In this document: positions 1 to 11,548 of the stretch, piece by piece
Position numbering within the stretch: the stretch's first letter is position 1
Layout of the letters: every line of letters starts with the position of its first letter
Assembly (NCBI GenBank): GCA_947579665.1
Contig: CANPUZ010000055.1
Location: forward strand, 186,001-250,000
DNA length: 64,000 bases
Direction of reading: 5' to 3'
From: Sympetrum striolatum
Lineage: Eukaryota > Arthropoda > Insecta > Odonata > Libellulidae
Program-made: the position numbers and the translations under genes
Notes under the pieces: model-generated
Told to the model about the DNA's origin: nothing
Seen by the model: only the letters and a program-made list of their open reading frames with translations
Databases searched by the model: none

Positions 1-480
1 AAATTTTAACGTATCACTTGCCAACTTTTAGAAGAAAAAAGTAATTCGGTCGTGTGTCTTTTTGGATACGATGGTTAGGAATTAAGAATGCGTTAAATGT
101 TTTAAATCGATTACTATTAAGTATTCTGAAACTTTCAGTAACTACTAAGGAACCAGTTTTGCACGTGCCTTTTTAAAAACTTTCCTTTACGTATCTTCCG
201 ATGAGATATCATGGCAATTGTAACCATAAGGGATTTCGGGATTTAAAAAACTCAGCAGCAATGCCAGTGGTATGAATAATTATTAACTTCATTGAAACTG
301 AGTATAGTTACCTAAATAGTATAATCTGTAATATATTTTAGCAAACCATATGATGACCATTTGTGATTCGTATTCATGCCTCTACTCTACTGTATTCGTA
401 TTCATGCCATATTCAAAATAAAATTTTCTTTATTTTTAGATTTTTCATTCTAATTATATTAAATCAATAGATTTTATTCT
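1..480. other. Unique AT-rich flank left of the satellite array
   Basis: This stretch does not match the 223-bp monomer and shows no internal tandem structure apart from a short direct repeat at 366-408. I find no convincing coding frame, RNA gene or transposon end in it. It contains a perfect 8-bp palindrome with an E-box core (GCACGTGC) at 161-168, which can occur by chance. The last 60 bases become strongly T-rich before the first recognisable monomer fragment. It is the only part of the window that could anchor the array to a unique chromosomal place. Confidence 0.8.
366..408. repeat. 15-bp direct repeat in the flank
   Basis: The 15-mer ATTCGTATTCATGCC occurs at 366-380 and again at 394-408, a 28-bp spacing with an unrelated 13-bp spacer. 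It lies about 75 bp before the array begins. It could be a small local duplication; no function is suggested by the sequence. Confidence 0.8.
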
Positions 481-618
481 TGTTTGTAACAAAATGAGTA
501 CGTTACTTTCAAGAAATTTAATTACTCGATAGATTTTAATTAGTTTAGATAACGAACTCTTGAATATTTAGCTAATTGTTTGATTTTTCCAAATTAATTT
601 GCGTTTATTATCGTTTTT
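481..618 (+). repeat. Degenerate first monomer, left boundary of the array
   Basis: Homology to the satellite starts weakly at 481-507, where AACAAAATG (488-496) and CGTTACT (501-507) match the middle of a monomer with 2 extra bases between them. A segment of about 19 bp then interrupts the match, flanked by a repeated TTACT, and clear homology resumes at TTACTCGAT from 522 onward. The rest is the AT-rich half of a type I monomer ending in the TTTTTCAG junction at 614-621. The exact edge is therefore uncertain between about 481 and 522. Confidence 0.8.
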
Positions 619-621
619 CAG
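609..621 (+). other. 3' splice-acceptor-like junction of the monomer (best example)
   Basis: The sequence reads T-rich and ends in TTTTTCAG, followed by A, and is preceded by more than 100 bp of AT-rich DNA. This fits a eukaryotic 3' splice site (pyrimidine tract plus CAG). Most core monomers have TTTTACAG instead, while edge monomers and the B modules keep TTTTTCAG. Whether it is ever used is unknown; it may be a relic of the sequence from which the satellite arose. Confidence 0.35.
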
Positions 622-2185
622 ACCCTGGTTGTTTCAACAATGCGTTCTTTAGGAATTGTGCTGAGGATACAAGAGAGTGACTTTGAGAGGGATCCCCATT
701 GCTGTTGCTTGGCTTAGAATAAGTATATTGTGAACAAAATGCCGTTACTCGATAGATTTTAATTAGTTAAGATAACGAACTCTTGAATATTTTGCTAATA
801 GTTTAATTTTTCCAAATTTATTTAAGTTTATTATCGTTTGATCAGACCCTGGTTGCTTCAACAATGCGTTCTTTAGGAATTGTGCTGAGGATCCAACAGA
901 GTGACTTGGAGAGGGATTCCCCATTGCTGTTGCTAGGCTTAGAATAAGTATATTGTGCATACAATGCAGTTACTCGATAGATTTTAATTAGTTTAGTTAA
1001 CGAACTCTTGAATATTTTGCTATTTTTTTGATTTTTCCAATTTAATTTGCGTTTATTATCGTTCTTCAGACCCTGGTTATTTCAACAATGCGTTCTTTAG
1101 GAATTGTGCTGAGGATCCAAGAGAGTGACTTTGAGAGGGATTCCCATTGCTGTTGCTTGGCTTAGAATAAGTATATTGTGAACAAAATGCCGTTACTCGA
1201 TCGATTTTAATTAGTTTAAATGGAGACCTGTTGAATATTTTGATAGTAGTTTAATATTTTCAATTTAAATTGCGTTTATTATCGTTTTACAGACCCTGGT
1301 TGCTTACACAATGCGCTCTTTAGGAATTGTGCTGAGGATCCAAGACAGTGACTTTGAGAGGGAATCCCCAATCCTGTTGCTTGGCTTAGAATAAGTATAT
1401 TGTGCATACAATGCAGTTACTCGATAGATTTTAATTAGTTTAATTAACGAACTCTTGAATATTTTGCTATTTTTTTGATTTTTCCAATTTAATTTGCGTT
1501 TATTATCGTTCTTCAGACCCTGGTTGCTTCAACAATGCGCTCTTTAGGAATTGTGCTGAGGATACAAGAGAGTGACTTTGAGAGGGATTCCCATTGCTGT
1601 TGCTTGGCTTAGAATAAGTATATTGTGAACAAAATGCCGTTACTCGATCGATTTTAATTAGTTTAAATGGAGACCTGTTGAATATTTTGATAGTAGTTTA
1701 ATATTTTCAATTTAAATTGCGTTTATTATCGTTTTTCAGACCCTGGTTGCTGCAACAATGCGTTCTTTAGGAATTGTGCTGAGGATACAAGAGAGTGACT
1801 TTGAGAGGGAATCCCCATTGCTGTTGCTTGGCTTAGAATAAGTATATTGTGAACAAAATGCCGTTACTCGATAGATTTTAATTAGTTAAGATAACGAACT
1901 CTTGAATATTTTGCTAATAGTTTAATTTTTCCAATTTTATTTAAGTTTATTATCGTTTGATCAGACCCTGGTTGATTCAACAATGCGTTCTTTAGGAATT
2001 GTGCTGAGGATCCAAGAGAGTGACTTTGAGAGGGAATCCCCAATGCTGTTGCTTGGCTTAGAATAAGTATATTGTGACCAAAATGCCGTTACTCGATCGA
2101 TTTTAATTAGTTTAGATGGAGACCTGTTGAATATTTTGATAGTAGTTTAATATTTTCAATTTAAATTGCGTTTATTATCGTTTTA
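619..2185 (+). repeat. Edge zone: alternating type I and type II monomers
   Basis: Seven monomers start at 619, 843, 1067, 1290, 1514, 1737 and 1962. Their AT-rich halves are of two kinds. Type I has AACGAACTCTTGAATATTTT followed by GCT and a TTTTTCCAA tract; it is seen in the partial first copy and in the monomers starting at 619, 843, 1290 and 1737. Type II has AAATGGAGACCTGTTGAATA followed by TTTTGATAG, as in the core, and is seen in those starting at 1067, 1514 and 1962. From 2186 on all copies are type II. The monomers starting at 843 and 1290 share the private change GTGCATACAATGCAG and a CTTCAG junction, so a two-monomer block has been duplicated here (447-bp spacing). The junctions at 843 and 1962 share TTTGATCAG. 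Confidence 0.9.
846..944 (+). other. Exon-like GC-richer half with a 33-codon open frame
   Basis: In this 224-bp edge monomer, the frame that starts right after the CAG junction is open for 33 codons, beginning TLVASTMRSLG and ending PLLLLGLE, before TAA at 945-947. The stop overlaps GAATAAGTAT, which matches a 5' splice donor (AG/GTAAGTAT) except for the essential G at +1 and one exon base. The length is 99 nt, a multiple of 3. In the common 223-bp core monomers one C is lost from CCCC; the frame then shifts near its end and stops at TAG one codon earlier. No start codon or promoter is evident, and I do not recognise the peptide. It may descend from a coding exon or be chance. Confidence 0.3.
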
Positions 2186-4197
2186 CAGACCCTGGTTGCT
2201 TCAACAATGCGCTCTTTAGGAATTGTGCTGAGGATACAAGAGAGTGACTTTGAGAGGGATTCCCCATTGCTGTTGCTTGGCTTAGAATAAGTATATTGTG
2301 AACAAAATGCCGTTACTCGATCGATTTTAATTAGTTTAAATGGAGACCTGTTGAATATTTTGATAGTAGTTTAATATTTTCAATTTAAATTGCGTTTATT
2401 ATCGTTTTACAGACCCTGGTTGCTTCAACAATGCGCTCTTTAGGAATTGTGCTGAGGATACAAGAGAGTGACTTTGAGAGGGATTCCCATTGCTGTTGCT
2501 TGGCTTAGAATAAGTATATTATGAACAAAATGCCGTTACTCGATAGATTTTAATTAGTTTAAAAGGAGACCTATTGAATATTTTGATAGTAGTTTAATAT
2601 TTTCAATTTAAATTGCGTTTATTATCGTTTTACAGACCCTGGTTGCTTCAACAATGCGCTCTTTAGGAATTGTGCTGAGGATACAAGAGAGTGACTTTGA
2701 GAGGGATTCCCATTGCTGTTGCTTGGCTTAGAATAAGTATATTGTGAACAAAATGCCGTTACTCGATAGATTTTAATTAGTTTAAATGGAGACCTATTGA
2801 ATATTTTGATAGTAGTTTAATATTTTCAATTTAAATTGCGTTTATTATCGTTTTACAGACCCTGGTTGCTTCAACAATGCGCTCTTTAGGAATTGTGCTG
2901 AGGATACAAGAGAGTGACTTTGAGAGGGATTCCCATTGCTGTTGCTTGGCTTAGAATAAGTATATTGTGAACAAAATGCCGTTACTCGATCGATTTTAAT
3001 TAGTTTAAATGGAGACCTATTGAATATTTTGATAGTAGTTTAATATTTTCAATTTAAATTGCGTTTATTATCGTTTTACAGACCCTGGTTGCTTCAACAA
3101 TGCGCTCTTTAGGAATTGTGCTGAGGATACAAGAGAGTGACTTTGAGAGGGATTCCCCATTGCTGTTGCTTGGCTTAGAATAAGTATATTGTGAACAAAA
3201 TGCCGTTACTCGATCGATTTTAATTAGTTTAAATGGAGACCTATTGAATATTTTGATAGTAGTTTAATATTTTCAATTTAAATTGCGTTTATTATCGTTT
3301 TACAGACCCTGGTTGCTTCAACAATGCGCTCTTTAGGAATTGTGCTGAGGATACAAGAGAGTGACTTTGAGAGGGATTCCCCATTGCTGTTGCTTGGCTT
3401 AGAATAAGTATATTGTGAACAAAATGCCGTTACTCGATCGATTTTAATTCGTTTAAATGGAGACCTGTTGAATATTTTGATAGTAGTTTAATATTTTCAA
3501 TTTAAATTGCGTTTATTATCGTTTTACAGACCCTGGTTGCTTCAACAATGCGCTCTTTAGGAATTGTGCTGAGGATACAAGAGAGTGACTTTGAGAGGGA
3601 TTCCCATTGCTGTTGCTTGGCTTAGAATAAGTATATTGTGAACAAAATGCCGTTACTCGATCGATTTTAATTAGTTTAAATGGAGAACTATTGAATATTT
3701 TGATAGTAGTTTAATATTTTCAATTTAAATTGCGTTTATTATCGTTTTACAGACCCTGGTTGCTTCAACAATGCGCTCTTTAGGAATTGTGCTGAGGATA
3801 CAAGAGAGTGACTTTGAGAGGGATTCCCCATTGCTGTTGCTTGGCTTAGAATAAGTATATTGTGAACAAAATGCCGTTACTCGATCGATTTTAATTAGTT
3901 TAAATGGAGACCTATTGAATATTTTGATAGTAGTTTAATATTTTCAATTTAAATTGCGTTTATTATCGTTTTACAGACCCTGGTTGCTTCAACAATGCGC
4001 TCTTTAGGAATTGTGCTGAGGATACAAGAGAGTGACTTTGAGAGGGATTCCCCATTGCTGTTGCTTGGCTTAGAATAAGTATATTGTGAACAAAATGCCG
4101 TTACTCGATCGATTTTAATTAGTTTAAATGGAGACCTGTTGAATATTTTGATAGTAGTTTAATATTTTCAATTTAAATTGCTTTTATTATCGTTTTA
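2186..4197 (+). repeat. Core satellite, nine type II monomers
   Basis: Nine near-identical type II monomers with a mixture of CCC (223 bp) and CCCC (224 bp) versions. Most carry CGATCGAT at the A/C variable site (monomer position 136). One copy near 2551 has AAAAGGAGACC, a change that recurs in the trimer repeat further right. Nothing other than satellite is present. Confidence 0.9.
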
Positions 4198-5535
4198 CAG
4201 ACCCTGGTTGCTTCAACAATGCGCTCTTTAGGAATTGTGCTGAGGATACAAGAGAGTGACTTTGAGAGGGATTCCCATTGCTGTTGCTTGGCTTAGAATA
4301 AGTATATTATGAACAAAATGCCGTTACTCGATAGATTTTAATTAGTTTAAAAGGAGACCTATTGAATATTTTGATAGTAGTTTAATATTTTCAATTTAAA
4401 TTGCGTTTATTATCGTTTTACAGACCCTGGTTGCTTCAACAATGCGCTCTTTAGGAATTGTGCTGAGGATACAAGAGAGTGACTTTGAGAGGGATTCCCA
4501 TTGCTGTTGCTTGGCTTAGAATAAGTATATTATGAACAAAATGCCGTTACTCGATAGATTTTAATTAGTTTAAATGGAGACCTATTGAATATATTGATAG
4601 TAGTTTAATATTTTCAATTTAAATTGCGTTTATTATCGTTTTACAGACCCTGGTTGCTTCAACAATGCGCTCTTTAGGAATTGTGCTGAGGATACAAGAG
4701 AGTGACTTTGAGAGGGATTCCCATTGCTGTTGCTTGGATTAGAATAAGTATATTGTGAACAAATTGCCGTTACTCCATAGATTTTAAATAGTTTTAATGG
4801 AGACCTGTTGAATATTTTGATAATAGTTTAATATTTTCAATTTAAATTGCGTTTATTATCGTTTTACAGACCCTGGTTGCTTCAACAATGCGCTCTTTAG
4901 GAATTGTGCTGAGGATACAAGAGAGTGACTTTGAGAGGGATTCCCATTGCTGTTGCTTGGCTTAGAATAAGAATATTATGAACAAAATGCCGTTACTCGA
5001 TAGATTTTAATTAGTTTAAAAGGAGACCTATTGAATATTTTGATAGTAGTTTAATATTTTCAATTTAAATTGCGTTTATTATCGTTTTACAGACCCTGGT
5101 TGCTTCAACAATGCGCTCTTTAGGAATTGTGCTGAGGATACAAGAGAGTGACTTTGAGAGGGATTCCCATTGCTGTTGCTTGGCTTAGAATAAGTATATT
5201 ATGAACAAAATGCCGTTACTCGATAGATTTTAATTAGTTTAAATGGAGACCTATTGAATATTTTGATAGTAGTTTAATATTTTCAATTTAAATTGCGTTT
5301 ATTATCGTTTTACAGACCCTGGTTGCTTCAACAATGCGCTCTTTAGGAATTGTGCTGAGGATACAAGAGAGTGACTTTGAGAGGGATTCCCATTGCTGTT
5401 GCTTGGATTAGAATAAGTATATTGTGAACAAATTGCCGTTACTCCATAGATTTTAAATAGTTTTAATGGAGACCTGTTGAATATTTTGATAATAGTTTAA
5501 TATTTTCAATTTAAATTGCGTTTATTATCGTTTTA
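4198..5535 (+). repeat. Higher-order repeat of 3 monomers (669 bp), two copies
   Basis: Copies are 4198-4866 and 4867-5535. Private changes repeat at a spacing of exactly 669 bp: TATTATGAAC (ending 4310 and 4979) with AAAAGGAGACC, a second TATTATGAAC with AAATGGAGACC, and a third monomer with TTGGATTAG (A at 4738 and 5407) plus ACTCCATAGATTTTAAATAG. This is a recent in-register duplication of three neighbouring monomers. Confidence 0.9.
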
Positions 5536-7990
5536 CAGACCCTGGTTGCTTCAACAATGCGCTCTTTAGGAATTGTGCTGAGGATACAAGAGAGTGACTT
5601 TGAGAGGGATTCCCATTGCTGTTGCTTGGATTAGAATAAGTATATTTTGACCAAAATGCCGTTACTCGATCGATTTTAATTAGTTTAAATGGAGACCTGT
5701 AGAATATTTTGATAATAGTTTAATATTTTCAATTTAAATTGCGTTTATTATCGTTTTACAGACCCTGGTTGCTTCAACAATGCGCTCTTTAGGAATTGTG
5801 CTGAGGATACAAGAGAGTGACTTTGAGAGGGATTCCCCATTGCTGTTGCTTGGCTTAGAATAAGTATATTGTGAACAAAATGCCGTTACTCGATCGATTT
5901 TAATTAGTTTAAATGGAGACCTGTTGAATATTTTGATAGTAGTTTAATATTTTCAATTTAAATTGCGTTTATTATCGTTTTACAGACCCTGGTTGCTTCA
6001 ACAATGCTCTCTTTAGGAATTGTGCTGAGGATACAAGAGAGTGACTTTGAGAGGGATTCCCCATTGCTGTTGCTTGGCTTAGAATAAGTATATTGTGAAC
6101 AAAATGCCGTTACTCGATCGATTTTAATTAGTTTAAATGGAGACCTGTTGAATATTTTGATAGTAGTTTAATATTTTCAATTTAAATTGCGTTTATTATC
6201 GTTTTACAGACCCTGGTTGCTTCAACTATGCGCTCTTTAGGAATTGTGCTGAGGATACAAAAGAGTGACTTTGAGAGGGATTCCCATTGCTGTTGCTTGG
6301 CTTAGAATAAGTATATTGTGAACAAAATGCCGTTACTCGATAGATTTTAATTAGTTTAAATGGAGACCTATTGAATATTTTGATAGTAGTTTAATATTTT
6401 CAATTTAAATTGCGTTTATTATCGTTTTACAGACCCTGGTTGCTTCAACAATGCGCTCTTTAGGAATTGTGCTGAGGATACAAGAGAGTGACTTTGAGAG
6501 GGATTCCCATTGCTGTTGCTTGGCTTAGAATAAGTATATTGTGAACAAAATGCCGTTACTCCATAGATTTTAAATAGTTTTAATGGTGACCTATTGAATA
6601 TTTTGATAATAGTTTAATATTTTCAATTTAAATTGCGTTTATTATCGTTTTACAGACCCTGGTTGCTTCAACAATGCGCTCTTTAGGAATTGTGCTGAGG
6701 ATACAAGAGAGTGACTTTGAGAGGGATTCCCATTGCTGTTGCTTGGATTAGAATAAGTATATTTTGACCAAAATGCCGTTACTCGATCGATTTTATTTAG
6801 TTTAAATGGAGACCTGTTGAATATTTTGATAATAGTTTAATATTTTCAATTTAAATTGCGTTTATTATCGTTTTACAGACCCTGGTTGCTTCAACAATGC
6901 GCTCTTTAGGAATTGTGCTGAGGATACAAGAGAGTGACTTTGAGAGGGATTCCCATTGCTGTTGCTTGGCTTAGAATAAGTATATTGTGAACATAATGCC
7001 GTTACTCCATAGATTTTAAATAGTTTTAATGGAGACCTGTTGAATATTTTGATAATAGTTTAATATTTTCAATTTAAATTGCGTTTATTATCGTTTTACA
7101 GACCCTGGTTGCTTCAACAATGCGTTCTTTAGGAATTGTGCTGAGGATAAAAGAGAGTGACTTTGAGGGGGATTCCCATTGCTGTTGCTTGGCTTAGAAT
7201 AAGTATATTGTGAACAAAATGCCGTTACTCGATCGATTTTAATTAGTTTAAATGGAGACCTGTTGAATATTTTGATAGTAGTTTAATATTTTCAATTTAA
7301 ATTGCGTTTATTATCGTTTTACAGACCCTGGTTGCTTCAACAATGCGCTCTTTAGGAATTGTGCTGAGGATACAAGAGAGTGACTTTGAGAGGGATTCCC
7401 ATTGCTGTTGCTTGGCTTAGAATAAGTATATTGTGACCAAAATGCCGTTACTCGATCGATTTTAATTAGTTTAAATGGAGACCTGTTGAATATTTTGATA
7501 GTAGTTTAATATTTTCAATTTAAATTGCGTTTATTATCGTTTTTCAGACCCTGGTTGCTTCAACAATGCGCTCTTTAGGAATTGTGCTGAGGATACAAGA
7601 GAGTGACTTTGAGGGGGATTCCCATTGCTGTTGCTTGGCTTAGAATAAGTATATTGTGAACAAAATGCCGTTACTCGATCGATTTTAATTAGTTTAAATG
7701 GAGACCTGTTGAATATTTTGATAGTAGTTTAATATTTTCAATTTAAATTGCGTTTATTATCGTTTTACAGACCCTGGTTGCTTCAACAATGCGCTCTTTA
7801 GGAATTGTGCTGAGGATACAAGAGAGTGACTTTGAGAGGGATTCCCATTGCTGTTGCTTGGCTTAGAATAAGTATATTTTGACCAAAATGCCGTTACTCG
7901 ATCGATTTTAATTAGTTTAAATGGAGACCTATTGAATATTTTGATAGTAGTTTAATATTTTCAATTTAAATTGCGTTTATTATCGTTTTA
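5536..7990 (+). repeat. Core satellite, eleven monomers with scattered variants
   Basis: About eleven type II monomers. The CCATAG variant of the preceding trimer reappears near 6561 and 7003, and TATTTTGACC appears near 5641 and 6764, so fragments of the earlier higher-order pattern are shuffled here. One monomer (from 7099) carries GATAAAAGAG and GAGGGGGATT, the markers of the four-monomer repeat that follows. No other feature is seen. Confidence 0.85.
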
Positions 7991-10657
7991 CAGACCCTGG
8001 TTGCTTCAACAATGCGTTCTTTAGGAATTGTGCTGAGGATAAAAGAGAGTGACTTTGAGGGGGATTCCCATTGCTGTTGCTTGGCTTAGAATAAGTATAT
8101 TGTGAACAAAATGCCGTTACTCGATAGATTTTAATTAGTTTAAATGGAGACCTGTTGAATATTTTGATAGTAGTTTAATATTTTCAATTTAAATTGCGTT
8201 TATTATCGTTTTACAGACCCTGGTTGCTTCAACAATGCGTCTTTAGGAATTGTGCTGAGGATACAAGAGAGTGACTTTGAGGGGGATTCCCATTGCTGTT
8301 GCTTGGCTTAGAATAAGTATATTGTGACCAAAATGCCGTTACTCGATCGATTTTAATTAGTTTAAATGGAGACCTATTGAATATTTTGATAGTAGTTTAA
8401 TATTTTCAATTTAAATTGCGTTTATTATCGTTTTACAGACCCTGGTTGCTTCAACAATGCGTCTTTAGGAATTGTGCTGAGGATACAAGAGAGTGACTTT
8501 GAGAGGGATTCCCATTGCTGTTGCTTGGCTTAGAATAAGTATATTTTGACCAAAATGCCGTTACTCGATCGATTTTAATTAGTTTAAATGGAGACCTATT
8601 GAATATTTTGATAGTAGTTTAATATTTTCAATTTAAATTGCGTTTATTATCGTTTTACAGACCCTGGTTGCTTCAACAATGCGTCTTTAGGAATTGTGCT
8701 GAGGATACAAGAGAGTGACTTTGAGAGGGATTCCCATTGCTGTTGCTTGGCTTAGAATAAGTATATTTTGACCAAAATGCCGTTACTCGATCGATTTTAA
8801 TTAGTTTAAATGGAGACCTATTGAATATTTTGATAGTAGTTTAATATTTTCAATTTAAATTGCGTTTATTATCGTTTTACAGACCCTGGTTGCTTCAACA
8901 ATGCGTTCTTTAGGAATTGTGCTGAGGATAAAAGAGAGTGACTTTGAGGGGGATTCCCATTGCTGTTGCTTGGCTTAGAATAAGTATATTGTGAACAAAA
9001 TGCCGTTACTCGATAGATTTTAATTAGTTTAAATGGAGACCTATTGAATATTTTGATAGTAGTTTAATATTTTCAATTTAAATTGCGTTTATTATCGTTT
9101 TACAGACCCTGGTTGCTTCAACAATGCGTCTTTAGGAATTGTGCTGAGGATACAAGAGAGTGACTTTGAGGGGGATTCCCATTGCTGTTGCTTGGCTTAG
9201 AATAAGTATATTGTGACCAAAATGCCGTTACTCGATCGATTTTAATTAGTTTAAATGGAGACCTATTGAATATTTTGATAGTAGTTTAATATTTTCAATT
9301 TAAATTGCGTTTATTATCGTTTTACAGACCCTGGTTGCTTCAACAATGCGTCTTTAGGAATTGTGCTGAGGATACAAGAGAGTGACTTTGAGAGGGATTC
9401 CCATTGCTGTTGCTTGGCTTAGAATAAGTATATTTTGACCAAAATGCCGTTACTCGATCGATTTTAATTAGTTTAAATGGAGACCTATTGAATATTTTGA
9501 TAGTAGTTTAATATTTTCAATTTAAATTGCGTTTATTATCGTTTTACAGACCCTGGTTGCTTCAACAATGCGTCTTTAGGAATTGTGCTGAGGATACAAG
9601 AGAGTGACTTTGAGAGGGATTCCCATTGCTGTTGCTTGGCTTAGAATAAGTATATTTTGACCAAAATGCCGTTACTCGATCGATTTTAATTAGTTTAAAT
9701 GGAGACCTATTGAATATTTTGATAGTAGTTTAATATTTTCAATTTAAATTGCGTTTATTATCGTTTTACAGACCCTGGTTGCTTCAACAATGCGTTCTTT
9801 AGGAATTGTGCTGAGGATAAAAGAGAGTGACTTTGAGGGGGATTCCCATTGCTGTTGCTTGGCTTAGAATAAGTATATTGTGAACAAAATGCCGTTACTC
9901 GATAGATTTTAATTAGTTTAAATGGAGACCTGTTGAATATTTTGATAGTAGTTTAATATTTTCAATTTAAATTGCGTTTATTATCGTTTTACAGACCCTG
10001 GTTGCTTCAACAATGCGTCTTTAGGAATTGTGCTGAGGATACAAGAGAGTGACTTTGAGGGGGATTCCCATTGCTGTTGCTTGGCTTAGAATAAGTATAT
10101 TGTGACCAAAATGCCGTTACTCGATCGATTTTAATTAGTTTAAATGGAGACCTATTGAATATTTTGATAGTAGTTTAATATTTTCAATTTAAATTGCGTT
10201 TATTATCGTTTTACAGACCCTGGTTGCTTCAACAATGCGTCTTTAGGAATTGTGCTGAGGATACAAGAGAGTGACTTTGAGAGGGATTCCCATTGCTGTT
10301 GCTTGGCTTAGAATAAGTATATTTTGACCAAAATGCCGTTACTCGATCGATTTTAATTAGTTTAAATGGAGACCTATTGAATATTTTGATAGTAGTTTAA
10401 TATTTTCAATTTAAATTGCGTTTATTATCGTTTTACAGACCCTGGTTGCTTCAACAATGCGTCTTTAGGAATTGTGCTGAGGATACAAGAGAGTGACTTT
10501 GAGAGGGATTCCCATTGCTGTTGCTTGGCTTAGAATAAGTATATTTTGACCAAAATGCCGTTACTCGATCGATTTTAATTAGTTTAAATGGAGACCTATT
10601 GAATATTTTGATAGTAGTTTAATATTTTCAATTTAAATTGCGTTTATTATCGTTTTA
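7991..10657 (+). repeat. Higher-order repeat of 4 monomers (889 bp), three copies
   Basis: Copies are 7991-8879, 8880-9768 and 9769-10657, each exactly 889 bp (223+222+222+222). The first monomer has GCGTTCTTT, GATAAAAGAG and GAGGGGG. The next three have GCGTCTTT, which lacks one base and makes them 222 bp. The second monomer keeps GAGGGGG; the third and fourth have GAGAGGG and TATTTTGACC. The pattern is the clearest regular higher-order repeat in the window and must be recent. Confidence 0.93.
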
Positions 10658-11548
10658 CAGACCCTGGTTGCTTCAACAATGCGTTCTTTAGGAATTGTGC
10701 TGAGGATAAAAGAGAGTGACTTTGAGGGGGATTCCCATTGCTGTTGCTTGGCTTAGAATAAGTATATTGTGAACAAAATGCCGTTACTCGATAGATTTTA
10801 ATTAGTTTAAATGGAGACCTGTTGAATATTTTGATAGTAGTTTAATATTTTCAATTTAAATTGCGTTTATTATCGTTTTACAGACCCTGGTTGCTTCAAC
10901 AATGCGTTCTTTAGGAATTGTGCTGAGGATAAAAGAGAGTGACTTTGAGGGGGATTCCCATTGCTGTTGCTTGGCTTAGAATAAGTATATTGTGACCAAA
11001 ATGCCGTTACTCGATCGATTTTAATTAGTTTAAATGGAGACCTGTTGAATATTTTGATAGTAGTTTAATATTTTCAATTTAAATTGCGATTATTATCGTT
11101 TTACAGACCCTGGTTGCTTCAACAATGCGTCTTTAGGAATTGTGCTGAGGATACAAGAGAGTGACTTTGAGAGGGATTCCCATTGCTGTTGCTTGGCTTA
11201 GAATAAGTATATTGTGACCAAAATGCCGTTACTCGATAGATTTTAATTAGTTTAAATGGCGACCTATTGAATATTTTGATAGTAGTTTAATATTTTCAAT
11301 TTAAATTGCGTTTATTATCGTTTTACAGACCCTGGTTGCTTCAACAATGCGCTCTTTAGGAATTGTGCTGAGGATACAAGAGAGTGACTTTGAGAGGGAT
11401 TCCCATTGCTGTTGCTTGGCTTAGAATAAGTATATTGTGAACAAAATGCCATTACTCGATAGATTTTAATTAGTTTAAATGGAGACCTATTGAATATTTT
11501 GATAGTAGTTTAATATTTTCAATTTAAATTGCGTTTATTATCGTTTTA
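10658..11548 (+). repeat. Right end of the four-monomer pattern, four monomers
   Basis: The monomers starting at 10658 and 10881 both carry the GATAAAAGAG and GAGGGGG markers that open each 889-bp repeat, and the next (11104) has the short GCGTCTTT form. After that, ordinary GCGCTCTTT monomers resume, including one with the private change AAATGGCGACC near 11257. The block looks like a truncated fourth copy merging into the core. Confidence 0.75.

Noticed and set aside
161..168. E-box palindrome GCACGTGC as a regulatory site
   Set aside because: A single short motif in a flank with no recognisable gene; expected by chance at this length scale.
763..960. 65-codon minus-strand open frame
   Set aside because: It lies wholly in edge satellite. 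Its ATG comes from the private GTGCATAC change at 954-961, and the frame ends within the repeat. No independent coding signal.
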